DNA from: Sulfurovum sp.
GTDB lineage: Bacteria > Campylobacterota > Campylobacteria > Campylobacterales > Sulfurovaceae
Assembly (NCBI GenBank): GCA_027029065.1
Contig: JALVGO010000273.1
Span: 1 to 7,097, forward strand
Direction of reading: 5' to 3'
Length of the DNA: 7,097 bases
The notes beneath the pieces are model-generated. The model was not told the origin of the DNA and did not search any database. It saw only the letters and a program-made list of their open reading frames with translations. Below, in pieces: positions 1 to 7,072 of this stretch (positions are counted from its first letter, which is position 1; each line of letters begins with the position of its first letter). The position numbers and the translations under genes are program-made.

Positions 1-47
1 AATTCCTAATTCCTAATTCCTAATTCCTAATTCCTAATTCCTAATTC

Positions 48-50
<3 letters not shown>
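1..50. repeat. Heptanucleotide tandem repeat (AATTCCT)n at the end of the MoxR gene
   Basis: Seven perfect head-to-tail copies of AATTCCT plus one further A fill the first 50 bases. The array is cut by the window edge, so its true length is unknown. Read on the minus strand the unit is TAGGAAT, and the first TAG is the stop codon of the MoxR gene, so the repeat begins inside the coding sequence. Because seven is not a multiple of three, the array cycles through frames and meets another in-frame TAG 21 bases later. There is no inverted symmetry, so it is not a hairpin terminator. Its function is unknown; short 7-mer arrays of this kind occur between genes in several bacteria and often vary in copy number. 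Confidence 0.95.
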
Positions 51-991
<941 letters not shown>

Positions 992-995
<4 letters not shown>

Positions 996-2140
996 GAGAG
1001 TTGCTCCTTTGCTTCCTGTTTGAGGGATTTGAGTGTCTGTTTTTGATTGCCGTAAAGGCTTGTTTCAAGTTTTCCGATAACACTTTCAAAGCGTTTGTCT
1101 CCCTGTGCCATGAGCAGTGCCAGCAGGGCTTTTTCATCTGCGCACGCATCTATCTTCGTTTTGAGCGGATGGGGCTGCGTACGGGTTTTTATGCGCCGCT
1201 GTTTCATCAGCCATGCGGTTGCAAATCCTGCAGTAAACGCACTGAGATACCCCAGCAGGGTGTAGAGCCACGCCCAGTTTAGTGTCAACGGTTTGGGGTT
1301 GTCAACCTTGTCAACAAGGGTTGATTTGTCAACCGGGGTGATCGTGATGGGCTCGGCAGGGATAGTCAGTTTGTAGCTGCGTTTTGTTTTGGGATTGAAT
1401 GCCTGCAGTGCCGTTTCAGGAAGGGTGAAAGAGCGTGCTGCCGAGACTGCCATGGGGTAGATGAGAGTGCTGTGTGTCCCCTTTTGTGAATGACGAATAT
1501 GAGCGACAGGTTTTTCGCTAAAGAGGGTAAAGTCCTTGTTTGGCTTGATGATACGGGAGAGTACCGGCGGATAGCCGTCCCCGGTGATGGTCACTTTCAG
1601 GGGAATGGGTTCGTAGGCGTCTGCCTGTTTCTTTTTCAGGGTGTAGTCAAGCTTGAAGTCCCCCACAAGCTGTGTGCCTTTGGGGAGAGATTTGACATGC
1701 AGCTGTACAGGGGAAAGAGAGACGGGGTAGTCTGTGGTATCGAGTTTTTTGAAATCATCTCTGTCTCCGGAGGCGAAGTAGCGTACCTTCTCATCGTTCG
1801 TGACACGTTTGACAAGGCTGAAGGTGATATTGATATCGCCCGCACGCAGAGGGTAGATCTCATAGAGGTTATGGTGGTGGGTGTGGTGCAGTGTGTCGTC
1901 ATGGCGCGCATAGATCTGATGAATACGGTAGGCTTTGGAGGGCAATACTTTGAACTGAAACAGCAGTACCGGTACAGGGTTGGTCTGGTTGAAGTCGACC
2001 CAAAGCAGTACCGCCTCTTTGACATAGGGGGTATGGTTATCGGTCTCTATATGGACACTAAAGTCCTCCGCAGAGAGCACAGCACTCAACAACAGCAGCA
2101 GAACAAGGCTGCAAAAGCGCTTACCAAGGCTGTGTTTCAC
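992..2140 (-). CDS. batD: BatD-like membrane-anchored periplasmic protein
   Basis: A 382-residue protein in the position and with the layout of BatD. It has a signal peptide (a hydrophobic run at about residues 11-22, with probable cleavage after the alanine in VLSA, residue 24). A beta-rich periplasmic region follows (about 25-285), then one membrane segment (about 289-312) and a basic, helical cytoplasmic tail (about 313-382). BatD proteins are poorly conserved and have no known catalytic residues; they are thought to join the VWA proteins in an envelope complex. The start codon is GTG (2140-2138), supported by AAAGGA at 2153-2148 with 7-nt spacing, and the gene overlaps the batB stop by 20 bp. 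Its TGA overlaps the moxR ATG. An unusual histidine-rich stretch (HDDTLHHTHHH, residues 80-90) lies in the periplasmic part. The family call rests on architecture and neighbours more than on sequence motifs. Confidence 0.75.
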
Positions 2141-3665
2141 GGATGTATCCTTTATTGATCAGTTCATATACCTTCGAGCCAAGCGGCTGTTTTTGTGGTG
2201 TGTTGTCCATAAGGAGCTGTTCTTTTTTTTTCGCCTGTTCTTGGGCTCGTTTGCTGTTTGCACCACCGGAACCCGAACCGGAACTTTCCTGTTTCTCTTG
2301 GCTCTTTTGGTCTTTTTCACTCATCTGCACCGCGGCTGACGGATTCCCTCCCTGTGGTTTTGGAAGCGACCGTCCCTTTGTCGTTTCATTGCTTTGCTGC
2401 AGCAGCACGACCAGTTTCAGGTTGTGCAGTGCATCAGCATCGCTCCCCAGCTGTAAAGCTTTAGTATAGTACATCTTGGCTTTATCGTACGCTTTGAGAT
2501 GGACATAGGCATTACCGATATTGTAGAAGAGCCTCTGTTTCATTGATGCAGAACGGGTCTGAATGGAACGGTAGAGTTTGAGCGCTTTTTCGTAACGCCC
2601 CTGTTTGTAATAGGCAGAGGCAAGTGCGTAACGGTGCTGAAGTGACGGGCTTGTATGCTTTTCAAGCAGGGTTGCACTGCTATTGTAGTCCCCTTCGTTG
2701 TAGGCGTTGTAGGCAGTTTTAAGATAGTAAAGCTCAAGTGGTGATGCCTGTGCGGAGGTGCCCAGAAGCCCAAAGAGCAGTATCAGATATTTTGAAGTCC
2801 GCGTATGTGCTATGAAAAAAAGCAGCAGTGCCAGCAGCAGCGGTATCGGGTAGAGTTCGGTATGGCTGTAGCGTTTCTTGGCGATGGTATGTGAAACATC
2901 CTCCAAAGAGGCAAATGCTTTCTCAATCGCTTCCGCGGTTGCTTCCGGAGAACTTTGTGGTTTGATGTAGTTGCTGCCTACTGCCTGACTAAGTTGTTTA
3001 AGCATCGGGTTGATACGTGAGATGACAAGGTGTCCGTGTTTGTCTGTCAGTTTGCTGCCGTCAGCCTTTGGAATGGTCGCTCCTTTTTGGGTACCCATGG
3101 CAAGGATGCTTACATGTAGCGGAGTGTTTTCGAGTGCGGAGGTGAGCTTGTGCAGGTTCCTCTCTTCTCCGCCGTCGGTGATAAGCAGCAGTTCTCTTTT
3201 GATCTTCGGCATAGAGGCGATCTTGGCAAAGAGGTTTTGCAAAGAGGTACCCTTGGTCAGGATGTTGTCACGCTCAAGTGCATGCAGTGCCGTACGGACG
3301 ATGGCATGATCTGTTGTAGGCGGTGAGAGGAGCAGCGGATTGGTGGTAAAGGCAATGAGCATGACATTATCATGTGAATTATGTGAAAGCAGCGCATCGA
3401 CAGTCTTGACGGCAAAGGTGTAGCGGTCTGGCTTGATATCCTGTGCACGCATAGAGTAGGAGACATCGAGTGCAATGATGATATCCCGTGCCTGTATCTG
3501 TGCCTTCTCTATACCTTTTTGCATTTGAGGTCTTGCCATTGCCATCAGCAAAAGAGCGAGGATCAGCCAATGGATACGTCTGTGCATACCAAGCGGTTTA
3601 TGGTAGTAGCCAAGCACTGCAAGCGGCACAAAGAGCCACAGCAGCTGAGGGTAGAGCAGACTCAT
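2121..3665 (-). CDS. batB: BatB-BatC fusion: VWA-domain membrane protein with periplasmic TPRs
   Basis: A 514-residue protein that joins what other genomes encode as BatB and BatC. Two N-terminal membrane helices (about 5-20 and 32-46) precede a VWA domain with a complete MIDAS metal site: DVSYS (67-71), T140 in KGTS, and D164 in ITDGG. A third membrane helix (about 270-286) is followed by a short loop and a second hydrophobic stretch ending in TSAQA (about 291-307), which looks like a former signal peptide. At least two TPR-like repeats follow (about 342-409), then a low-complexity charged and Gly/Ser linker (about 434-490) and a C-terminal block, KVYELINKGYIRE. The ATG at 3665-3663 is chosen because it overlaps the batA TGA as ATGA and has a perfect AGGAGG 7 nt upstream; an ATG at 3695 would add ten residues without such a signal. 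VWA-TPR fusions are known in other proteobacteria. Confidence 0.88.
   Translation of the reverse strand: MSLLYPQLLWLFVPLAVLGYYHKPLGMHRRIHWLILALLLMAMARPQMQKGIEKAQIQARDIIIALDVSYSMRAQDIKPDRYTFAVKTVDALLSHNSHDNVMLIAFTTNPLLLSPPTTDHAIVRTALHALERDNILTKGTSLQNLFAKIASMPKIKRELLLITDGGEERNLHKLTSALENTPLHVSILAMGTQKGATIPKADGSKLTDKHGHLVISRINPMLKQLSQAVGSNYIKPQSSPEATAEAIEKAFASLEDVSHTIAKKRYSHTELYPIPLLLALLLFFIAHTRTSKYLILLFGLLGTSAQASPLELYYLKTAYNAYNEGDYNSSATLLEKHTSPSLQHRYALASAYYKQGRYEKALKLYRSIQTRSASMKQRLFYNIGNAYVHLKAYDKAKMYYTKALQLGSDADALHNLKLVVLLQQSNETTKGRSLPKPQGGNPSAAVQMSEKDQKSQEKQESSGSGSGGANSKRAQEQAKKKEQLLMDNTPQKQPLGSKVYELINKGYIRETQPW
2148..2153 (-). promoter_or_regulatory. Shine-Dalgarno supporting the GTG start of batD
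   Basis: AAAGGA on the minus strand lies inside the last codons of batB, 7 nt before the GTG at 2140. It supports a non-ATG start that overlaps the upstream gene by 20 bp. Confidence 0.75.
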
Positions 3666-4567
3666 GCTGATGCCTCCTCTCTCCAAAACAGCCAAAGCAG
3701 GATCAGCATCGCCCCAAGCAGCGGTAGAAAGATGAGTAGGCGTTTGTTGAGGTAATTCTCTCCGCGAATGGGACTTGGCTCAAGTGCTGCAATGTCGGCG
3801 AAGACCTCTTTGAGTGCCTCAGCATTCACGGCACCGTAGCTTTTCCCTCCGGTTGCTTTGGCAATGGTCTCCAGCAGTCCGCTGTCATAATCACGTTTGC
3901 TTCCGATACCGATGGTATAGATCTTGACTCCCTCTTCTTTTGCCTTTTTGACCGCCTCTTTGGGAGAGTGGCTGCCTGCATTGTGGTAGCCGTCTGTGAT
4001 GAGAATGGTCACCTTCTGTTTCGCCTCTCCAAAGGAGAGGGTGCGCAGAGCCTGCATGATGGCATCTCCAATGGCTGTACTCTCGCCTGCGATGCCTACA
4101 TTGGTCATGGACAACAGATCGGAGAGGGCTTTAAGGTCATAGGTCAGAGGGGAAGCGGTGTAGGCAAAGGTGCCGAACACCACTGCGCCGATGTTGTCAT
4201 CATATCGATGCCCAATGAACGCTTTTGCCAGAGCAAGGGTCGTCTCATATTTGGTCTTGAACCGCTCTTTTGCATCAAATCCGCTTTGTGCCATGGAGCC
4301 TGACGCATCGATAGCAAGGACAAGGTCACGCCCTTTCTTTGTCGCGTGTCCCTCACTGTCGTAAACAAACGGTCCGGCAAGGGCGATGACCATCAGCGAA
4401 AAAGCGATGATCTTCAGCCATGTATCAGCAGCAAATATCGGGTTCTCCGTCCCCGCCCATGCTGTTTTTGAAAAGTAGAAGCGTCTGCTGTAGTCACGAC
4501 ACCAGACAAAACAGGGTATCAGCAGCAGCAACAGCAAAAACCAGGGGGAAGCGAATGTAAAATGCAT
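3662..4567 (-). CDS. batA: BatA-like VWA-domain membrane protein
   Basis: A 301-residue first gene of the operon. Membrane segments lie at about 8-23 and 51-68, and a third near the C terminus (about 276-294), bracketing a VWA domain. The MIDAS is intact: DASGS (87-91), T164 in ESTAIGD, and D192 in ITDG. Such proteins bind a divalent metal through this site to engage partners; in bat operons they are thought to assemble at the inner membrane with BatB, BatD and the MoxR ATPase. Length and layout are typical. The ATG at 4567-4565 is the only reasonable start, because an in-frame TAA lies four codons upstream (4579-4577) and the next methionine is residue 59. Unlike the downstream genes it has no well-placed Shine-Dalgarno: GGAG at 4589-4586 is 18 nt away. 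Translation may therefore be weak or controlled by the leader. Confidence 0.9.
   Translation of the reverse strand: MHFTFASPWFLLLLLLIPCFVWCRDYSRRFYFSKTAWAGTENPIFAADTWLKIIAFSLMVIALAGPFVYDSEGHATKKGRDLVLAIDASGSMAQSGFDAKERFKTKYETTLALAKAFIGHRYDDNIGAVVFGTFAYTASPLTYDLKALSDLLSMTNVGIAGESTAIGDAIMQALRTLSFGEAKQKVTILITDGYHNAGSHSPKEAVKKAKEEGVKIYTIGIGSKRDYDSGLLETIAKATGGKSYGAVNAEALKEVFADIAALEPSPIRGENYLNKRLLIFLPLLGAMLILLWLFWREEASA
3673..3678 (-). promoter_or_regulatory. Shine-Dalgarno that fixes the batB start
   Basis: A perfect AGGAGG on the minus strand, 7 nt before the ATG at 3665. It favours this start over the ATG at 3695 and, with the ATGA overlap, points to translational coupling of batA and batB. Confidence 0.85.
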
Positions 4568-4602
4568 ACATCCATTTTAGCATTTCTCCGATAAGGTTAC
4601 GA

Positions 4603-4608
4603 TATAAT
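4603..4608 (+). promoter_or_regulatory. Candidate -10 box (TATAAT) facing the L,D-transpeptidase gene
   Basis: A perfect TATAAT in an AT-rich stretch of the divergent intergenic region. No good -35 is visible 16-18 bp upstream, but the main sigma factor of Campylobacterota is known to rely little on a -35 box. Transcription would begin near 4614-4616, almost exactly at the foot of the long palindrome, giving a leader of about 190 nt before the ATG. The same AT-rich block could also hold a minus-strand -10 for the bat operon, where the best hexamer is only a four-of-six match. This is inferred from sequence alone. Confidence 0.4.
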
Positions 4609-4615
4609 TATTACC

Positions 4616-4777
4616 ACCCAAATCTCGAAATAGAAATGCATGACTTTGTATCATCATCGCATTCACGGGCTTCACATAAAATCATCGCCGAACCTACGGG
4701 TGCGACTCAAATTTTTTGCAAACCCCGTAAATACGAGCATAACACAAATTCAAAGAATCCTATTTCGAGATTTGGGT
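4616..4777 (-). repeat. 162-nt imperfect palindrome; possible structured RNA or ERIC/MITE-like element
   Basis: The outer 18 bases (ACCCAAATCTCGAAATAG, 4616-4633) are perfectly repeated in inverse at 4760-4777. Pairing continues without a single gap to a four-base loop (4695-4698). Of 79 stem positions, 57 are Watson-Crick. Of the 22 mismatches, ten are A/C or C/A on the plus strand, which become U-G or G-U wobbles in minus-strand RNA (67 of 79 paired). None is a G/T mismatch that would pair in plus-strand RNA. No open frame of note fills it and there is no U tract, so it is not a standard terminator. If read on the minus strand it would lie upstream of batA, as a leader or a separate small RNA. 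A non-autonomous repeat element is the main alternative. The structure is read directly; the function is unknown. Confidence 0.85.
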
Positions 4778-4794
4778 TGCCAAACCCATACGAT

Positions 4795-4800
4795 AAGGTG
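4795..4800 (+). promoter_or_regulatory. Ribosome binding site of the L,D-transpeptidase gene
   Basis: AAGGTG lies just before two consecutive ATG codons. From AAGG the spacing is 4 nt to the ATG at 4803 and 7 nt to the ATG at 4806, so the second methionine may be the true start. The protein differs by one residue either way. Confidence 0.65.
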
Positions 4801-4802
4801 AT

Positions 4803-6476
4803 ATGATGCAGCGATGGCACAAAGGGGTGCATACCTGGCTGGGTGTGCTGATGGTGATATGGATACTGCAGAGCGGACTGCTTTTTGCGAACAAACTCGC
4901 CTATGAAGAGCATGCCACAGAGGTGATCTACAACTCTCTAAAGTCCCAACCCTCCAAAAGTTTTCTAAAGCGGCTCTACAAGCGGGTACTTTTCCTGCCC
5001 GTATGGATGCATGAGAAGGGTCTCTCCCCTGCTGCAAAGGGACTGTTCCGTACGATGCAGGAGGATGATACCCTCGATCCTGCCAGCAGGATCTACCGTG
5101 ACAGCAGAGGGCTGTATGAGGAGGCGCAGGCACTCTATCGGGAAGAGGGGAACTTCATGAAGCGCATGGAGATGGAGTTTCGTATCTCTCTGCTCTATGA
5201 GGCGTATGTCAACTATGCCTACTTTGGTAGCATCAACTGGGGAGCTTTTCGGGCGCGTATTGCCAACCTGATTGTCAATGATGTCAGTACAGAGTGGGAA
5301 CTGCACCGCCCCAAGGTTGATGCCATCGGTATGGTCGAGAAGGCACTGCTTGGTAAAGACCTGCATGCCATGTTGCAAAAAGCGGTACCGACCGCCTACC
5401 ACTACAGGGCGCTGCAAAGAGCGCTGGCACACTACCTGAAGCTTCAGCAAAACGGCGGATGGAAGCATGTATCGCTTGGAAAGACACTAAAACCGGGGAT
5501 GCGTGACCGCGGTGTCTATGCGCTGCGTGAACGGCTAAGGGTTACAGGCGATTATGTCGGATGCAGTGACAGCAGTGAAGATGACAGCTATGACCGCTGT
5601 CTTGTGGAAGCAGTCAAACATTTTCAGCGCCGAAACGGACTGGAAGATGACGGGGTGATCGGTCCGGCAACACTGAGAGTGCTCAATATCCCGGTCTCTC
5701 AGCGGATCACCACACTGCGTCTGAACCTTGACCGTATCAAATGGTTCAATCCTCGACAGCCGCACAGACATATTATTATCAATATTCCGTTTTTCAGACT
5801 CTATTTTGAACAGGATGGAAAGCTGATCAAAACGATGAAGGTGATCACCGGCAAACCGAACCACCCAACCTCTATCTTCTCTGATGAGGTCGAGATGATC
5901 GTGCTTAACCCCTACTGGAACATCCCCAAAAGCATTATCCAGAAAGAGATGATCCCAAAACTCCTGCGCAATCCGTATGCACTGGAGAAACAGGGCATGG
6001 AGATCTATGCCGGATGGGGGAAAGATGCACACAAGGTAGACCCAGCATCGGTAGACTGGTCGCAGTACCGCTACTCCAAAACGGTGCCGTACCGGTTTGC
6101 ACAGGTGCCGGGCTACAAAAACGCTTTGGGAAAAGTGAAGTTCCTCTTCCCGAACCGTTTTTCGGTGTACATGCATGACACACCGACCAAACCGCTGTTT
6201 AAACGACCCAAACGCGCTTTCAGCCACGGATGTGTACGGCTGGAGAAGCCAAGAGAGCTGCTTAGGACATTTGCCTCTTTTGAAAAGAGTGTCGATTTTG
6301 AAAAATCGCAGGAGATTTTGAAGGGCAAAAAAAATGTCTATCTGCGCCTTAAAGAGAAAGTACCTGTAGATATCATCTACTTGACGGCGTGGGTGGACTA
6401 TGATGGGAAACTCCAGTTTAGAGACGATGTCTACCACTACGACAAGATGCAGTTGCAATCATATAAAAGGTGGTAA
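4803..6476 (+). CDS. YcbB-type L,D-transpeptidase (YkuD catalytic domain)
   Basis: A 557-residue envelope enzyme expected to form 3-3 cross-links between diaminopimelate residues of peptidoglycan in the periplasm. One N-terminal membrane segment or uncleaved signal (about 11-29) leads into a helical region (about 35-220) resembling the scaffold of YcbB/LdtD. A peptidoglycan-binding domain follows (about 226-296, with FQRRNGLEDDGVIGPAT). The YkuD domain spans about 322-520. It carries FNPYWNIP-type sequence (LNPYWNIPKSI, 368-378), a long insert that fits the YcbB capping loop, HDTP with H458, and the catalytic SHGCVR (H475, C477, R479). All catalytic residues are present and the length suits YcbB. 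Cys254 and Cys266 could form a disulfide. The coaE start lies 2 bp after the stop, so the two genes are probably co-transcribed. A carboxypeptidase role is less likely given the YcbB architecture. Confidence 0.9.
   Translation: MMQRWHKGVHTWLGVLMVIWILQSGLLFANKLAYEEHATEVIYNSLKSQPSKSFLKRLYKRVLFLPVWMHEKGLSPAAKGLFRTMQEDDTLDPASRIYRDSRGLYEEAQALYREEGNFMKRMEMEFRISLLYEAYVNYAYFGSINWGAFRARIANLIVNDVSTEWELHRPKVDAIGMVEKALLGKDLHAMLQKAVPTAYHYRALQRALAHYLKLQQNGGWKHVSLGKTLKPGMRDRGVYALRERLRVTGDYVGCSDSSEDDSYDRCLVEAVKHFQRRNGLEDDGVIGPATLRVLNIPVSQRITTLRLNLDRIKWFNPRQPHRHIIINIPFFRLYFEQDGKLIKTMKVITGKPNHPTSIFSDEVEMIVLNPYWNIPKSIIQKEMIPKLLRNPYALEKQGMEIYAGWGKDAHKVDPASVDWSQYRYSKTVPYRFAQVPGYKNALGKVKFLFPNRFSVYMHDTPTKPLFKRPKRAFSHGCVRLEKPRELLRTFASFEKSVDFEKSQEILKGKKNVYLRLKEKVPVDIIYLTAWVDYDGKLQFRDDVYHYDKMQLQSYKRW
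6465..6470 (+). promoter_or_regulatory. Ribosome binding site that fixes the coaE start
   Basis: AAAAGG inside the last codons of the transpeptidase gene lies 8 nt before the ATG at 6479. A GTG at 6470 in the same frame overlaps this site and so is an unlikely start. Confidence 0.75.
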
Positions 6477-6478
6477 CG

Positions 6479-7072
6479 ATGGCGTTTAGGTATGCGGTGG
6501 CACTGACAGGCGGTATTGCCACGGGGAAAAGTTCGGTCGCCAAGATGTTTGAAGAGGATGGTTTTGTTGTTATCGATGCGGACAAGATCGCCCATGATAT
6601 GCTGGATGAGCAGGCTCAAACGGTTGCACAGATGTTTGGTGATGAGGTTGTGCATGATGACATGGTGGACAGAAAGCGGCTTGGGGCGATTGTCTTTGCC
6701 GAGCCAAGAGAGCGCAGAAGGCTCGAAGCGCTGCTGCATCCGCTGATCTATGAGCGTATAGCAGAACAGGCTCGGAGGGAAGACGCCAAAGGCAGACCCT
6801 ACATTGTGGACATACCACTCTTTTTTGAAGGCAAACGCTACCCCATTGCCCGTACACTGGTAGTTTATGCGCCGCAATCTCTTCAGATAGCAAGATGTAT
6901 GCAGCGTGACGGGCTTGAGCGAGAGGCGGTACTGGAGCGGCTTGCTGCGCAGATAGACATTGAGGAGAAGCGCTATATGGCAGATTATGTCATTGATAAC
7001 AGCAAAGACCAAACCCAACTTAGGGTAGAATACGAAAAAGCAAAAGAGGCGATCTTGAAGGAGTTTGCATGA
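6479..7072 (+). CDS. coaE: Dephospho-CoA kinase
   Basis: A 197-residue cytoplasmic enzyme that phosphorylates the 3'-hydroxyl of dephospho-CoA with ATP, the last step of coenzyme A synthesis. The P-loop is GGIATGKS (residues 11-18), followed by the family's DADKIAHD (33-40), VDRKRLGAIVF (63-73), the HPLI motif (87-90), VDIPLFFE (110-117), and the lid and C-terminal segment with RLAAQ. Size and motifs are complete. The ATG at 6479 is preferred for its ribosome binding site; the in-frame GTG at 6470 would add three residues. The gene follows the L,D-transpeptidase stop by 2 bp and its TGA overlaps the next ATG, so the three genes read as one operon. The coaE-dapF order is shared with Campylobacter, which supports the taxonomic guess. 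Confidence 0.96.
   Translation: MAFRYAVALTGGIATGKSSVAKMFEEDGFVVIDADKIAHDMLDEQAQTVAQMFGDEVVHDDMVDRKRLGAIVFAEPRERRRLEALLHPLIYERIAEQARREDAKGRPYIVDIPLFFEGKRYPIARTLVVYAPQSLQIARCMQRDGLEREAVLERLAAQIDIEEKRYMADYVIDNSKDQTQLRVEYEKAKEAILKEFA

Larger units (their letters stand above)
4589..4799 (+). repeat. Direct repeat CGATAAGGT flanking the palindrome
   Basis: CGATAAGGT occurs at 4589-4597 and again at 4791-4799, in the same orientation on either side of the palindrome. Both copies are followed by GATAT, after three extra bases in the left copy and immediately in the right. The right copy contains the ribosome binding site of the L,D-transpeptidase gene. The copies are 18 and 13 bp from the palindrome ends, so they are not simple target duplications. 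They may be chance, a duplicated leader, or a pair of regulator sites. Confidence 0.5.
4568..4802. other. Divergent intergenic region between the bat operon and the L,D-transpeptidase gene
   Basis: This is the only sizeable non-coding gap in the window, and it must carry the promoters for both divergent gene sets. It holds the candidate plus-strand TATAAT, the 162-nt palindrome, two copies of CGATAAGGT outside the palindrome, and the ribosome binding site of the downstream gene. No tRNA, signal-recognition RNA or tmRNA signature was recognised. Confidence 0.9.

Noticed and set aside
1490..2158. 222-codon open frame on the plus strand across the batD-like gene
   Set aside because: It lies antisense to a protein with a clear signal peptide, membrane anchor and operon position, and its translation shows no recognisable domain.
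3663..3695. Longer batB start at 3695
   Set aside because: It would add ten non-conserved residues overlapping batA by 34 bp. The ATG at 3665 has a perfect AGGAGG and an ATGA overlap.
4616..4777. Palindrome as an integron attC site
   Set aside because: The ends do not match the RYYYAAC and GTTRRRY core sites, and there is no integrase or cassette array.
4616..4777. Palindrome as 6S RNA or signal-recognition-particle RNA
   Set aside because: It lacks the large central bubble expected of 6S RNA and the conserved SRP loop motifs. The stem is nearly continuous, so I leave it unnamed.
4616..4777. Palindrome as an intrinsic terminator
   Set aside because: It is far too long, there is no U tract after either arm, and it lies upstream of both divergent genes, not at an operon end.
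5535..6458. 307-codon open frame on the minus strand inside the transpeptidase gene
   Set aside because: It is antisense to the peptidoglycan-binding and YkuD domains, whose motifs are intact. The frame is open because of the codon use of the real gene.
6470..6478. GTG start for coaE at 6470
   Set aside because: It sits on the ribosome binding site itself; the ATG at 6479 has normal spacing and gives the usual N terminus just before the P-loop.
6437..7018. 193-codon minus-strand open frame over coaE
   Set aside because: It is antisense to a complete dephospho-CoA kinase, with no motif or ribosome binding signal of its own.
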